Assembly: GCA_907163375.1 (NCBI GenBank)
Contig: CAJQUW010010284.1
Span: 271,996-335,995, forward strand
DNA length: 64,000 nucleotides
From: Prostheceraeus crozeri
Taxonomy: Eukaryota; Platyhelminthes; Polycladida; Euryleptidae
Reading direction: 5' to 3'
How positions within the stretch are numbered: position 1 is the first letter of the stretch; every line of letters begins with the position of its first letter. Position numbers and translations under genes: made by a program. The notes under the pieces were generated by a model, which made no database searches, was not told the DNA's origin, and saw nothing but the letters and a program-made list of their open reading frames with translations. Shown here in pieces: positions 44,501-49,459 of the stretch.

Positions 44501-45510
44501 CAGTTCAGCGATAGCAGTCCGCTCAAAATGTATATGTTTTCACTAATTCGGACCCACCAAATCCTAGAAACATTATTTCGAAAAGTGAAGCATGAAATGA
44601 CAACTTCAGGGCATTGCCCAAATGCAGTCACGACTGCACTCGAACAGGAGGTGTCTCTAAATTCAAGAAAGAAAAGAGTCAGAAAATATTGCCGTGTTTT
44701 ATGGCCAACTGTATGCTTAATTTGTCTGTAGATGATGATTATTTTCCTGTTGATTTCATCACTTGTACTGCTGCTGAACGTTGCTCACGAATAGTATTCT
44801 TACTGTTTCAGGTGGATAACGGTGATTGTGGTATCTACTGGTTCGCAATTTTCTATCTTCCTGTTTTTGTTTTTATCACATATCTCATCATCATCAACAT
44901 GTACATTGCCATCATCCTGGAGAACTTCAACCAAGCTCATGAACAAGAAGAGGTTGGAGTGACCGAGGACGATTTCGACATGTTTTACATCGTGTGGGAG
45001 AGATACGATCCTTATGCATCTCAGTTCATCAAATATGATCAATTATCCGACTTCGTAGCAGAATTAGAACTCCCTCTTGGGATCCCAAAACCCAACGTCA
45101 TAGCTCTTGTTTCTTTCGATCTTCCAATAGTGGAGGGTGACAAGCTCCATTGCCTGGACATTCTTGTGGCCCTAGTTCGTCACGTCTTAGGAGACGTTGA
45201 GGAATCTGATGAATTCCGACAGCTAAAGGCGCAAATGGAGGAGAAGTATCGAGAAACTTTCCCGACGCGCGTCCGAACTGCTATCGTGAGCACCACGATG
45301 CGACGTAAGAAGGAAGACATTGCAGCGAAAACTCTGCAGCGAGCTTGGAGAAGACATAAGGCTCAACGAGCATTCAGGCAAGTGACAGAAAACGCCATGC
45401 TATTGGCTGGCAAACACTTAGGTGGGGGATCAGGGAACAGTAGTCATCGCCCATCCATGATCGCTAGCCGATCACCGACTATTGTGACGTCATCCGACTT
45501 CCCTACGTGA
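8355..45510 (+). CDS. Nav2-like: Voltage-gated sodium channel alpha subunit, C-terminal half (13 exons)
   Basis: Thirteen exons (8355-8505, 12216-12479, 14466-14542, 14895-15233, 17114-17267, 21164-21337, 21402-21524, 26616-26879, 27015-27206, 27282-27392, 32989-33259, 42193-42599, 44812-45510) have GT..AG junctions and matching phases. They join into one frame of about 1,074 residues ending in TGA. In order they encode the DII pore loop and S6, an acidic II-III linker, DIII S1-S6, the III-IV inactivation linker, DIV S1-S6, an EF-hand-like region and an IQ-like motif. Visible filter residues are Glu in CGEW (DII), Glu in TYEGW (DIII) and Ala in TSAGW (DIV). In known families this xEEA set marks invertebrate Nav2 (DSC1/BSC1-type) channels, which pass Ca2+ as well as Na+. 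The product would be a four-domain plasma-membrane channel of excitable cells. DI and most of DII are missing because the window starts inside the gene. Introns reach about 9 kb and hold many transposons. Family assignment is very secure; the Nav2 label is an inference from the filter. Confidence 0.95.
9606..9844. mobile_element. Foldback insertion 3: older inverted repeat with 10-bp direct repeats
   Basis: Arms of about 50 bp (left from 9618 to about 9668, right from about 9759 to 9805) are reverse complements with several mismatches and indels. AGAAGAAATC occurs at 9606-9615 and 9835-9844. A 29-nt tail separates the right arm from the second direct repeat. The plan matches foldbacks 1 and 2, but decay is greater. 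It lies in a sodium channel intron. Confidence 0.6.
11641..11722 (-). mobile_element. tRNA-derived SINE fragment
   Basis: On the minus strand GGTCTCTCTGGCTCAGTGGG is followed by TAAGTGCTTGG, a good Pol III A box in a tRNA-like 5' half. A degenerate B-box region (GGTCTAGAGATGGATCC) follows. It shares its 5' half with the copy at 16590-16680. It cannot fold as a real tRNA. Confidence 0.55.
12216..12479 (+). CDS. Sodium channel exon: end of DII S6 and start of II-III linker
   Basis: It starts after CTTCTCCAG and reads [16 protein letters not shown], the conserved cytoplasmic end of DII S6, followed by a hydrophilic acidic linker ([20 protein letters not shown]). It ends TCATTAAAG before GTGAGT. 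It is 88 whole codons, and the frame joins the preceding exon directly (GNFM then VLNLF). Confidence 0.95.
12480..14465. other. Sodium channel intron
   Basis: Contains the GIY-YIG relic (13430-13935). 12750-12930 has a weak two-fold repeat around TTGTTAAACAGGATC / TTGTTAAGCAGGATC and GGGAGGACC, unclassified. Confidence 0.6.
13430..13935 (-). pseudogene. Relic GIY-YIG endonuclease fragment, Penelope-like element
   Basis: The minus strand reads [14 protein letters not shown], then after one frameshift [27 protein letters not shown] and finally [20 protein letters not shown]. This layout (Cys motif, R..R.KEH helix, then DRE..WRxRxxKEAxxxRR) is that of GIY-YIG nucleases carried by Penelope-like retroelements. 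The frame is broken and no reverse transcriptase is seen nearby. Confidence 0.6.
14466..14542 (+). CDS. Sodium channel exon: short II-III linker exon
   Basis: A 77-nt exon between CATTGTAG and GTAAGT, reading [14 protein letters not shown] and then [11 protein letters not shown] plus two bases. Its phase fits both neighbours (phase 0 in, two bases out to complete Lys with the next exon). There is no domain. The Ser/Glu-rich content suits a cytoplasmic linker. It rests on splice signals and phase, so it is less secure than the membrane exons. Confidence 0.75.
14895..15233 (+). CDS. Sodium channel exon: acidic II-III linker
   Basis: A 339-nt exon after CTGTTGTAG, read in the frame [16 protein letters not shown]. 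It carries an acidic run ([14 protein letters not shown]) and ends near [15 protein letters not shown] before GTAAGT. The final two bases (GA) complete Asp with the first base of the next exon. The paired Cys residues start a cysteine-rich stretch that continues into the next exon, just before DIII S1. Confidence 0.88.
15234..17113. other. Sodium channel intron
   Basis: Holds a SINE fragment at 16590-16680. No other feature recognised. Confidence 0.65.
16590..16680 (-). mobile_element. tRNA-derived SINE fragment (same family as 11641-11722)
   Basis: The minus strand reads GGTCTCCGTGGCACAGTGGT and then TACGTGCTTGG, matching the A-box half of the copy at 11641-11722. The downstream part has TTCTGGTCTA in common. 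It lies in the intron before the DIII S1 exon. Confidence 0.5.
17114..17267 (+). CDS. Sodium channel exon: entry to domain III S1
   Basis: It starts after TTCCTCTTTAG and reads [14 protein letters not shown], then [19 protein letters not shown] and [13 protein letters not shown]. The second part is the usual pre-S1 helix and S1 of DIII (compare the conserved EHxxFE motif). It ends before GTAAGT in phase 0. The Cys density is higher than in the channels I know. Confidence 0.95.
17549..18598. repeat. 19-bp minisatellite, block 1, with higher-order repeats
   Basis: Dozens of copies of AGTCCTGTGGTGCTGGAGT-like units (19 bp, with 22-bp variants carrying an extra AGT). Multi-unit blocks recur: a segment starting TAGTTCTGTGCTGCTGG occurs at 17821, 17902, 18002 and 18083, that is at 81, 100 and 81 bp spacing. 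On the minus strand it yields spurious open frames rich in His, Gln, Ser, Thr and Pro. It is intronic. Confidence 0.95.
18600..20235 (-). pseudogene. Decayed non-LTR retrotransposon (LINE) between the minisatellite blocks
   Basis: Minus-strand fragments in different frames give an upstream piece ([18 protein letters not shown]), a reverse transcriptase segment with [14 protein letters not shown], the catalytic [17 protein letters not shown] at about 19150-19190, the thumb region [16 protein letters not shown] and a 3' piece [18 protein letters not shown]. It has many frameshifts and stops and no complete ends. The clade cannot be fixed by eye. Confidence 0.8.
20368..20995. repeat. 19-bp minisatellite, block 2
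   Basis: Same unit family as block 1 but more diverged and without the 81-bp higher-order periodicity. It lies on the far side of a decayed LINE, so the two blocks were probably one array before the insertion or expanded independently. Confidence 0.92.
21164..21337 (+). CDS. Sodium channel exon: domain III S1-S3
   Basis: It follows a strong TTTTTCCAG acceptor and reads [19 protein letters not shown], then [20 protein letters not shown] and ends [15 protein letters not shown]. These are the S1-S2 loop, S2 and S3 with the conserved acidic and aromatic residues (FxxEMxxKW, NxWxxLDFxIV). It is 58 whole codons before GTAATA. Confidence 0.96.
21402..21524 (+). CDS. Sodium channel exon: domain III S4 voltage sensor
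   Basis: It reads [17 protein letters not shown] followed by [17 protein letters not shown] and RWQGMR. Arg at every third residue (five in register) is the S4 gating-charge array, followed by the S4-S5 linker. It is 41 whole codons, with acceptor CCTTTCAG and donor GTCAGT, and only 64 bp after the previous exon. Confidence 0.96.
21665..22545 (-). pseudogene. 5'-truncated CR1/Rex1-like LINE, 3' part of reverse transcriptase
   Basis: The minus strand reads [19 protein letters not shown], then [19 protein letters not shown] and [19 protein letters not shown]. After one frameshift it goes on to [17 protein letters not shown] and [20 protein letters not shown], stopping near 21772. The 3' UTR contains a TTGTAAAGTGCC-type motif and ends in an AATAAATAAATACA-like tail near 21670. 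It is typical of 5'-truncated CR1-group insertions. Confidence 0.85.
22914..23168. mobile_element. Diverged MITE copy carrying two CRE-like palindromes
   Basis: It is homologous in reverse orientation to 4086-4343 (shared blocks such as ATCCGTTAAAAT and TTTAGCTGTTTTTAACG). The ends begin TACACTATAAAATGT and finish GCATTGTA. Inside are two TGACGTCA palindromes at 23054-23061 and 23076-23083, the ATF/CREB consensus. Confidence 0.7.
23500..23580. repeat. Low-complexity AT palindromic tract
   Basis: Long runs of TATAATAATAA and TTAATATTAATATAATAT with no other composition. It is probably cruciform-prone. Confidence 0.8.
23673..24553. mobile_element. piggyBac-like MITE (TTAA-flanked)
   Basis: It starts TTAA then CCCTATCCATACC (23677-23689). 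The right end GGTATGGATAGGG (24537-24549) is its exact inverse and is followed by TTAT, one base from TTAA. piggyBac elements insert at TTAA and begin with CCCT/CCYT. Inner end sequence continues with weaker symmetry. No transposase frame is seen in 873 bp. Confidence 0.6.
24501..24511. repeat. Poly-C tract
   Basis: A run of eleven C residues followed by GGGATGG lies inside the right end of the piggyBac-like MITE. A homopolymer of this length may be unstable or mis-sequenced. Confidence 0.8.
24554..25954. other. Sodium channel intron sequence
   Basis: Nothing firm. A CCAATATCAGGAATCATCAGCA word near 24767 recurs almost exactly near 51903, so a dispersed repeat may cover part of it. Confidence 0.4.
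25955..26057 (-). mobile_element. hAT-like MITE, truncated inverse copy
   Basis: On the minus strand it repeats the 5' half of the family (AAATTGATAGCAATAAAACC, then a TTAAGCTTTATGCAGTGCAC block). It lies about 170 bp upstream of copy A in opposite orientation, so the two can pair. Confidence 0.6.
26227..26481 (+). mobile_element. hAT-like MITE, copy A
   Basis: A 255-bp element begins CATAGAAAT and ends ATTTCTATGA (inverted ends), flanked by TCTCGCT on both sides (26220-26226, 26482-26488). About 85 percent by eye matches 48374-48629. It is non-coding and lies in the intron before DIII S5. Confidence 0.8.
26616..26879 (+). CDS. Sodium channel exon: domain III S5 and pore turret
   Basis: It starts [16 protein letters not shown] and contains S5 ([20 protein letters not shown]). 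An extracellular turret with two N-glycosylation sequons (NRT, NYT) and paired Cys follows, and it ends at the pore helix [12 protein letters not shown] before GTAAGT. It is 88 whole codons. Confidence 0.96.
27015..27206 (+). CDS. Sodium channel exon: domain III selectivity filter and S6
   Basis: It reads [14 protein letters not shown] and later [18 protein letters not shown], then [19 protein letters not shown]. The Glu in TYEGW sits where DEKA channels carry Lys (TFKGW), so the filter is of the EEA type. S6 and the start of the III-IV linker are intact. It is 64 whole codons between TTTTAG and GTAAGT. Confidence 0.97.
27282..27392 (+). CDS. Sodium channel exon: III-IV linker (inactivation gate)
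   Basis: It reads [18 protein letters not shown] and then [18 protein letters not shown]. The block aligns with the fast-inactivation linker (conserved QxxYxxxMxK and KKPQ motifs). The hydrophobic triplet normally IFM or MFM is AFL here. It is 37 whole codons between TGTTCCAG and GTAGCT. Confidence 0.95.
27525..27599 (+). repeat. Left terminal inverted-repeat region of the P-type transposon
   Basis: It comprises the 16-bp outer TIR (27525-27540) and subterminal inverted blocks at 27544-27558 and 27580-27599. Each matches exactly, in inverse order, in 31657-31729. P-family transposases bind such end and subterminal motifs. Confidence 0.92.
27956..29289 (+). CDS. Transposase exon 1: THAP domain, linker and first catalytic Asp
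   Basis: It starts [13 protein letters not shown] and runs through the THAP finger and the IDEIYTA motif. It ends in AG before GTAAGA, completing an Arg codon with the next exon. If the intron is retained, the frame stops at 29291-29293 after 445 residues. Confidence 0.92.
27956..31454 (+). CDS. P-element/THAP9-like transposase (4 exons, 920 aa)
   Basis: Exons 27956-29289, 29353-29666, 30045-30173 and 30469-31454 join in phase (phases 2, 1, 1) to 2,763 nt with one stop. The N-terminus is a THAP zinc finger: Cys5, Cys10, Cys55 and His58 (C2CH), the conserved Trp37 and a terminal AVPSIF box at about 94-99, with a basic TRKKRR stretch nearby. THAP domains bind the transposon ends. An RNase-H-like core follows: Asp359 (IDEIYTA), Asp475 ([10 protein letters not shown]) and Glu676 ([14 protein letters not shown]) are the likely catalytic triad. 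A CxxC motif ([10 protein letters not shown]) lies in the C-terminal part. Start: the first ATG of the long frame, immediately before the first zinc ligand. No frameshift or internal stop is seen. The triad assignment is by motif and spacing. Confidence 0.93.
29353..29666 (+). CDS. Transposase exon 2: second catalytic Asp
   Basis: After CTTTTGTAG it reads [17 protein letters not shown] and carries [15 protein letters not shown], the P/THAP9 motif around the second metal-binding Asp. It ends one base into a Gly codon before GTAAGC. Confidence 0.9.
30045..30173 (+). CDS. Transposase exon 3
   Basis: A 129-nt exon between CAATTTCAG and GTGAGT, reading [18 protein letters not shown] and then [16 protein letters not shown]. 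It is in phase 1 on both sides, so it connects exons 2 and 4 without a frame change. Confidence 0.88.
30469..31454 (+). CDS. Transposase exon 4: catalytic Glu and C-terminus
   Basis: After GGTTTCAG it reads [15 protein letters not shown]. It contains [19 protein letters not shown] with the likely catalytic Glu, an acidic stretch and the YVAGYIGR...CANC segment typical of THAP9-type proteins. It ends at a TAG, 275 bp inside the right terminal repeat. Confidence 0.92.
31657..31729 (-). repeat. Right terminal inverted-repeat region of the P-type transposon
   Basis: It mirrors the left end: 31714-31729 (16 bp), 31687-31701 (15 bp) and 31657-31676 (20 bp), with spacers of slightly different sequence. 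The target duplication AAATAATG follows immediately at 31730. Confidence 0.92.
31738..32988. other. Sodium channel intron after the P-type transposon
   Basis: No gene or clear repeat. It resumes the original intron at the target duplication. Confidence 0.5.
32989..33259 (+). CDS. Sodium channel exon: domain IV S1-S3
   Basis: It starts [17 protein letters not shown] and includes [14 protein letters not shown] (S1) and [18 protein letters not shown] (S2), ending [13 protein letters not shown] plus one base of Gly before GTGAGT. It lies after the 5.6 kb intron that holds the P-type transposon, and its frame continues directly from the inactivation-gate exon. Confidence 0.96.
33437..33632. repeat. 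Short minisatellite of about 25 bp units
   Basis: Seven to eight degenerate units built on GCGCATCATCCATTGCA, with variants such as GAGAATCATCCATTGTACA. It lies 180 bp after the DIV S1-S3 exon. Confidence 0.75.
34327..34605. repeat. Inverted pair of SINE-like units with B-box sequence
   Basis: 34327-34431 (minus) and 34505-34605 (plus) are diverged inverted copies of a roughly 100-bp unit. It contains GGTTCGACTCCTGGG or its GGTTCGATTCCTGGG variant (a consensus Pol III B box) and ends in an AGATAT motif. The 73-nt spacer has no similarity. It is either two SINEs inserted head to head or a foldback element. No flanking direct repeat was found. Confidence 0.6.
35523..35648 (-). mobile_element. 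Compact tRNA-like plus hammerhead retroelement (SINE-like)
   Basis: On the minus strand the unit starts with an 11-bp segment that is the exact inverse of its last 11 bp (35638-35648 / 35523-35533), so the ends can pair. Next come a tRNA-like A box (TGGTTAGAGGGTT, near 35608-35622) and, after about 30 nt, a B box (GGTTCGAGGCT, 35585-35595), then the hammerhead. This is a Pol III-type promoter feeding a self-cleaving RNA, as in some tRNA-derived ribozyme SINEs. I see no clear target duplication. Confidence 0.7.
35538..35582 (-). ncRNA. Hammerhead ribozyme (type I, minimal stem III)
   Basis: Read on the minus strand: stem I 5' side CCACGA, then CTGATGAG, a stem II hairpin GCC-CAGGA-GGC closed by G-C, then CGAAAC, loop AT, GTC, and the stem I 3' side TC-ATA-GTGG. 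All invariant core bases (CUGAUGA, GAA, and the GUC cleavage triplet) are present. CCAC pairs with GTGG and GA with TC across an internal loop. Stem III is only two base pairs (AC/GU), the form known from retrotransposon-associated hammerheads. Self-cleavage after GUC is predicted; activity is not shown. Confidence 0.85.
35649..38199. other. Sodium channel intron sequence
   Basis: No gene recognised. 37640-38000 has mixed composition unlike its surroundings and could be a decayed retroelement, but no motif is clear. Confidence 0.4.
38200..39993 (+). pseudogene. Decayed Jockey-like LINE, reverse transcriptase to 3' end
   Basis: Plus-strand pieces in shifting frames: [88 protein letters not shown], the catalytic [14 protein letters not shown] (about 39110-39150), [35 protein letters not shown] and a tail [14 protein letters not shown]...CVCGH. 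It has multiple frameshifts and stops and lies in the intron before DIV S4. The 3' tail is shared with the fragment at 62390-62690. Confidence 0.85.
39994..40609. other. Sodium channel intron sequence
   Basis: Follows the Jockey-like LINE. Nothing recognised. Confidence 0.4.
40610..40885. repeat. GGCAC-rich palindromic element
   Basis: A cluster of interleaved direct and inverted copies of GGCACGAA(ATTT) and GCCTAGTGCC-like words lies between a TGTACACTGTAG-type left edge and TTCACAGTATA at the right. The ends are imperfectly inverted. It looks like a MITE built of short palindromes and has no coding capacity. Confidence 0.5.
41555..41955 (+). repeat. Dispersed repeat family X, copy 1
   Basis: About 400 bp matching 55640-56035 in the same orientation. 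Shared anchors are CAAACTGCCGGGA, ATATCGATATAGTCCCT, TACATTCTTTCGAGA and TGTACAACATAGCTG. There is no open frame. Words such as GCTAACTTTTCC and GGAAAAGTTGATATTTCC give it internal inverted symmetry. Class unknown. Confidence 0.75.
42193..42599 (+). CDS. Sodium channel exon: domain IV S4, S5 and pore
   Basis: It completes the split Gly codon. It contains S4 ([19 protein letters not shown]), the S4-S5 linker and S5 ([20 protein letters not shown]), and the pore loop [13 protein letters not shown] with Ala at the filter position. It ends with a Cys-containing turret (PPNCNNTH) before GTAAGT in phase 0. Confidence 0.97.
43161..44384. mobile_element. Nested inverted-repeat element in the DIV intron
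   Basis: 43161-43240 and 44295-44384 are diverged inverse copies (shared blocks TTTGATGCAAATTAGAAGATTT and flanks). Inside, 43676-43716 pairs with 43753-43797 and a TTGTCTACTTA segment near 43790 pairs with one near 44225. A CATGCTTCTCGATATCTTTG hairpin lies at about 43256-43360. There is no coding frame. It is probably a MITE or foldback with internal stems. Confidence 0.6.
44812..45510 (+). CDS. Sodium channel last exon: DIV S6 and cytoplasmic C-terminus
   Basis: After CTGTTTCAG it reads [21 protein letters not shown]6 ([18 protein letters not shown]) follows. An EF-hand-like module comes next ([18 protein letters not shown]), then the conserved [16 protein letters not shown] block and an IQ-like helix ([19 protein letters not shown]). 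The tail is short, Ser-rich and ends SDFPT before TGA. In related channels the IQ helix binds calmodulin; here Leu replaces the Ile of the core. Confidence 0.96.
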   Translation: MDNGDCGIYWFAIFYLPVFVFITYLIIINMYIAIILENFNQAHEQEEVGVTEDDFDMFYIVWERYDPYASQFIKYDQLSDFVAELELPLGIPKPNVIALVSFDLPIVEGDKLHCLDILVALVRHVLGDVEESDEFRQLKAQMEEKYRETFPTRVRTAIVSTTMRRKKEDIAAKTLQRAWRRHKAQRAFRQVTENAMLLAGKHLGGGSGNSSHRPSMIASRSPTIVTSSDFPT

Positions 45511-45830
45511 TGGTGTAAATGTGTCATTCATGCGTTATTCGTGACGTCATCTAACCCAAGACGATTCCTCCACTTTTCAGATGATGACAGGTGACCACCT
45601 ATTGCTAACATCACAGAAATCCGACAATCTATAAAAATGAAGAACTGGAGCAGATTTGCACATTGAATTGTGCGTCTTGGACATGAGTTGTCATGACAAC
45701 GGCATACAAAGATTATAGGCACCCAGTGTTTGATAATAGTTAGGTTGTCAGTGTACTCTGATTTTGCAGTCTGTCGAAACTGAGCATAAGTTTCAAAGAG
45801 CGAAATAAACATTCTTTATTGCAGTCTTAC
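45511..45830 (+). other. Probable 3' UTR of the sodium channel with poly(A) signal
   Basis: Non-coding sequence follows the TGA. An AATAAA hexamer occurs at about 45804, some 290 bp downstream and followed by T-rich sequence, which suits a polyadenylation site. The cleavage point is an inference. Confidence 0.5.
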
Positions 45831-48246
45831 GTTGAAATACATAAGTACATAGAAAGTTTTCCTTCCTCTAAAACGGTGAATTCTACATGGAAATCTCAAG
45901 AAGTACCGCTGATATCTATAATTCTAGAGCAAACAGAGGTAGATTTCTGACTGCCTAAAACTTCTGATCATACATAGATTCTGCAGATCATGTGAAGTTC
46001 CTTCCGCAACTCGTGCAAAGACATTCTCGCCCTTTAGGCTCGTGCCTAGACATATTGTTCTCGAAAAATGCAATAGGGATGGATACTTTGCACTAGTTGC
46101 GTAAATAACTATTTGATCAGGTAACTTAAGCTATATGCCGGTTTGTCGCTCGGCAAAAATCTCCAACTATTGCATGTGACGCAAGATCTAACAGTTCTTC
46201 ATCCAGCAGCTGAAATGACCATTAACAATCCCAGTGTCTGCTCTAGTCGCAAAAACTTAAGCCAAAGTCGGATTTCTATGGTCATCATGCCCGATTATCT
46301 AAAAGCTTGATAAGAAAGATGAATAGATATTGTCACCAATCAAATAAAGTGAATCGTCCTCGTATGCTGACGTCACGCAATTCTTTCCTGTTCTGCTTGA
46401 TTGTTTATGTATGTCCATAAATTATATCATGAGCATCCAATCATGCCAAAAACACAATATTCCCAAAGTGAAGGTACTTGCCGACATAATACCAATTCAA
46501 ATTATTTTCGGGTCTCTTCCCAAAATTAGATTTTAGTAGTTTTTATTAACAAATATTTAAACCTTATACAGCACAGACAGATTGAGATTCAAATAAGCCA
46601 ATGTACACAGGCTGATCTTTGTTTGGGTGTCATACCAGCAAATTCTCAGCGAGTGCCTATTCAGAACCCATGTAAAGATGAGATTTCTTATTTATTTTCT
46701 GCAGAGTACATAAAGCCACTACTAACAAGTTGTTGTTTTTGATGTCCATGTTCATGGATTCCGTGGGTGCGTGCTTAAATGCATACGTACATGTAGGCAT
46801 AATTGGGTATTCCCTTGATGAGCCAGAAAGCTTGCTCGTACACTGCTGACTTCAATGCTGCAAATATTAGATGGATTACTTCGAGCACGGCATAGGCCAT
46901 TCGAGAACTTTGGCATTTTCATCGATTCGATACGGAAAGAATATTATCCCTGCGTTTTATCCCAGTTTGTATGTTGAATAATTGCTGCACATGAGAGAAT
47001 GAGAAAGGGATCGATGTTTTTTTTACCGGACGGATCAACAGGTATACTTATGGAAATGAAAGCAATACTGATGAGCTGCTATTCCGTTCGCATTTCTTCA
47101 TCCAACGTCGATTGAGAAGCAAAAGGTTTCACTTGCATTGCAGGTGTTTCACCAAAATAGGCAGCTACGCCCTTGTTCAAGATGGTGACAAGATTGGGTA
47201 AAAACGTGCATTAGGTATACCCAATATACGTTTTGGGCAGAAACTTAGGTCAAAACCCAAGCCCAAGTTTCAATAAATGAATAGGATCAATTAAACGAAG
47301 TGTATGCTTTGTATTTTGTGCTGACAAAAAGATTCTTCTATAGGCCAAATTCCTATTGGGTCCAGATATGTTATTGATAACATGGTTTATTTCTCTCGCA
47401 AAACATAATTAAGGTTTGAACGGAATGACGCACACACTAGCATCTTTCGAAGATATAAATACACACATTCACGAGCATGTGGATGATTCAGTACATATCC
47501 AACACAGAATAATGATTAAGGATAACGTGCATGGACATTGAGAACAGTAGAATGTGGTGGACAGTGGGGTTTGCAGTGGTTGAAAATGGTACCGGCATCT
47601 TATCAAAGCACTTTTTATAACAAAGGTGCAAACAAACGTCTGCGGCTCACGAAAATCGATAGACCTTTGCCATAAATACATGTAGATGACAACTATTTTT
47701 TGCTCTAGTTAAATAATGGTTTGGATTTTTATGCCAGCTGACGTCACAGAACCAGAAACAGGTTTTCATCAAGAATGAAATTAATTTTGTGACTCTAAGG
47801 CGTATATAGGATAACAATAGAAGCTCTTTTGCAGACAGTTTGTTTCCATGCAATGTATCAACACTGGTGCGGACATAGAAATAAAATGTTTGTCTGAAAC
47901 ATGAACCATTTCCATGTTTATTTCAGATGTTACCATTTATATTCTTGAGCATAACACATATATTTCAGATTTTCAGTTTTTAGTTCAGAACCCTGCATTT
48001 ATTAATGAGAATTGGTCATTTCATCTTAGTCTATCACATCAATGTCACTTTTATTTCAGAACTTATCAACTAAATTTCAGATTCTGCTACTTATATTATA
48101 TCATTGTCACAATTTTTAAGAATGCGTCACTTCATCTTCAGATTTTATCATTTGTATTTCCGAAAATTCAATATTTGATATTTATATTCTGGAAATAGTT
48201 ACTTAAATTTCCGAAAATTCAGAATTCATATCTCAGACATCTGACA
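45831..48246. other. Intergenic region between the channel and the TBC gene
   Basis: No supported gene. 47925-48245 is a weak, degenerate series of TTTCAGA-containing units of about 30 bp next to the MITE cluster. Confidence 0.45.
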
Positions 48247-48780
48247 TCTGAAATAAACATGAAAATGGTGTAGAATGAAAATTGACTCAAGGTCGCGCCA
48301 CATGCGGGGGAACTAAGTCAGGGTATGAACCACCAATGAAAACCTCAGAATTACACATGTGACTGATTCTAACATAGAAATTGACAACAATAAAACCTCT
48401 AGAATGGAAATTAAGCTTCATGCAATGCACAACAGCGGCACATAAATCGCACGCATTTTCATTTAGATGCACCTGCCAACGTCTGTATGATTGGGTTAGA
48501 ATCAGTCACATGAGTAAATCGAAGCTTTTAATTGGTTCTTCATGCCCCAACTTAGTTCCCCCGGATGTGCCGCGACCTTGAGTCAATTTCCATTCTAGCG
48601 AACTTCAGGTAAACAGTTTATTTCTATGAATTCTAACCCGTGCAGGCGTTAGATGCAGCCGTTGATGCAGCCGTTGACAAGTGTATCTAAGTGAAAATGC
48701 GTGCGCTTCATGTGCCACTATTATGCATGGCATGAAGCTTCACTTCCACTCTAGAGGTTTTATCGTTGTCAATTTCTATG
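48247..48780 (-). mobile_element. hAT-like MITE, copy C, split by copy B
   Basis: 48247-48373 and 48638-48780 are the 3' and 5' halves of the same element on the minus strand. Taken together they are contiguous across the motif GTGACTGATTCTAACCC, which is unbroken in other copies. Copy B sits exactly in this motif. Confidence 0.8.
48374..48629 (+). mobile_element. hAT-like MITE, copy B, nested in copy C
   Basis: Full-length plus-strand copy flanked by ATTCTAAC at 48366-48373 and 48630-48637. Because the target is a known stretch of copy C, the 8-bp duplication is demonstrated directly, which supports hAT-type transposition. Confidence 0.85.
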
Positions 48781-49200
48781 GCTGCGAATGACCTGGGTCA
48801 CTTTTCTGATATCAATGTTGCAATTGAGATATCAGTTTTATTGAAAGCTATCCACTTCTACGAGCCGTACAGTAGGAGTACCACCTATCACAACTGATGT
48901 TCAATATCTATGTTAAGGCCGTCAACTTAACAATAAGATGCGCGCACACAAAACCTCATATTCGTTATGATAACAATTTCGCCATATTTACTTACAGCGC
49001 AGAGGCAGGACACCTATTTTTCTCTCTTGCTAAACTTAACGACATGCGTCAGTGAAAATATATTTTTAATCCATCTTCATACATCATTGAGAGATTGCTC
49101 ACCACGTGTAGTTGACATCATTATCTTATCTCAGTCTACAAGTACTTCGATGTTGCACAATAGATACAGATCGAGATCATACTGTGAACGAGGTCGCCGC

Positions 49201-49459
49201 ATGGAAAACACAGGCGACCACCCTCTACAGAAGGTAGAAGGGGAGGATTTCCGCAGGTCCAGTGACCTCTCAGAGGTCAATATTGATTATCGAATGGTTA
49301 GCGAAGATGTTCTGACTGAGAACACACTTTCTGATGATCTGCTGTCTTTGAAACTTAGTGGCATGGAGACTGTGATATGGATTCTATCCGATAACAAAGA
49401 CGAATGCCCGTCATACATCAAAATGGATGGATATATCGAGGAAGACCTCAAAATTGACT
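49201..49459 (+). CDS. Probable 5' exon of the TBC-domain gene
   Basis: It runs from an ATG with G at +4 to a clean donor (T before GTGAGT). It encodes an acidic, coding-like peptide: MENTGDHPLQKVEG at the start, later METVIWILSDNKDE and YIEEDLKID. The same frame is open upstream to 48967, with another Met at 49152 and a possible acceptor near 49134, so this could be an internal exon. No domain is recognised. The link to the TBC exon rests on phase and strand only. Confidence 0.45.
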
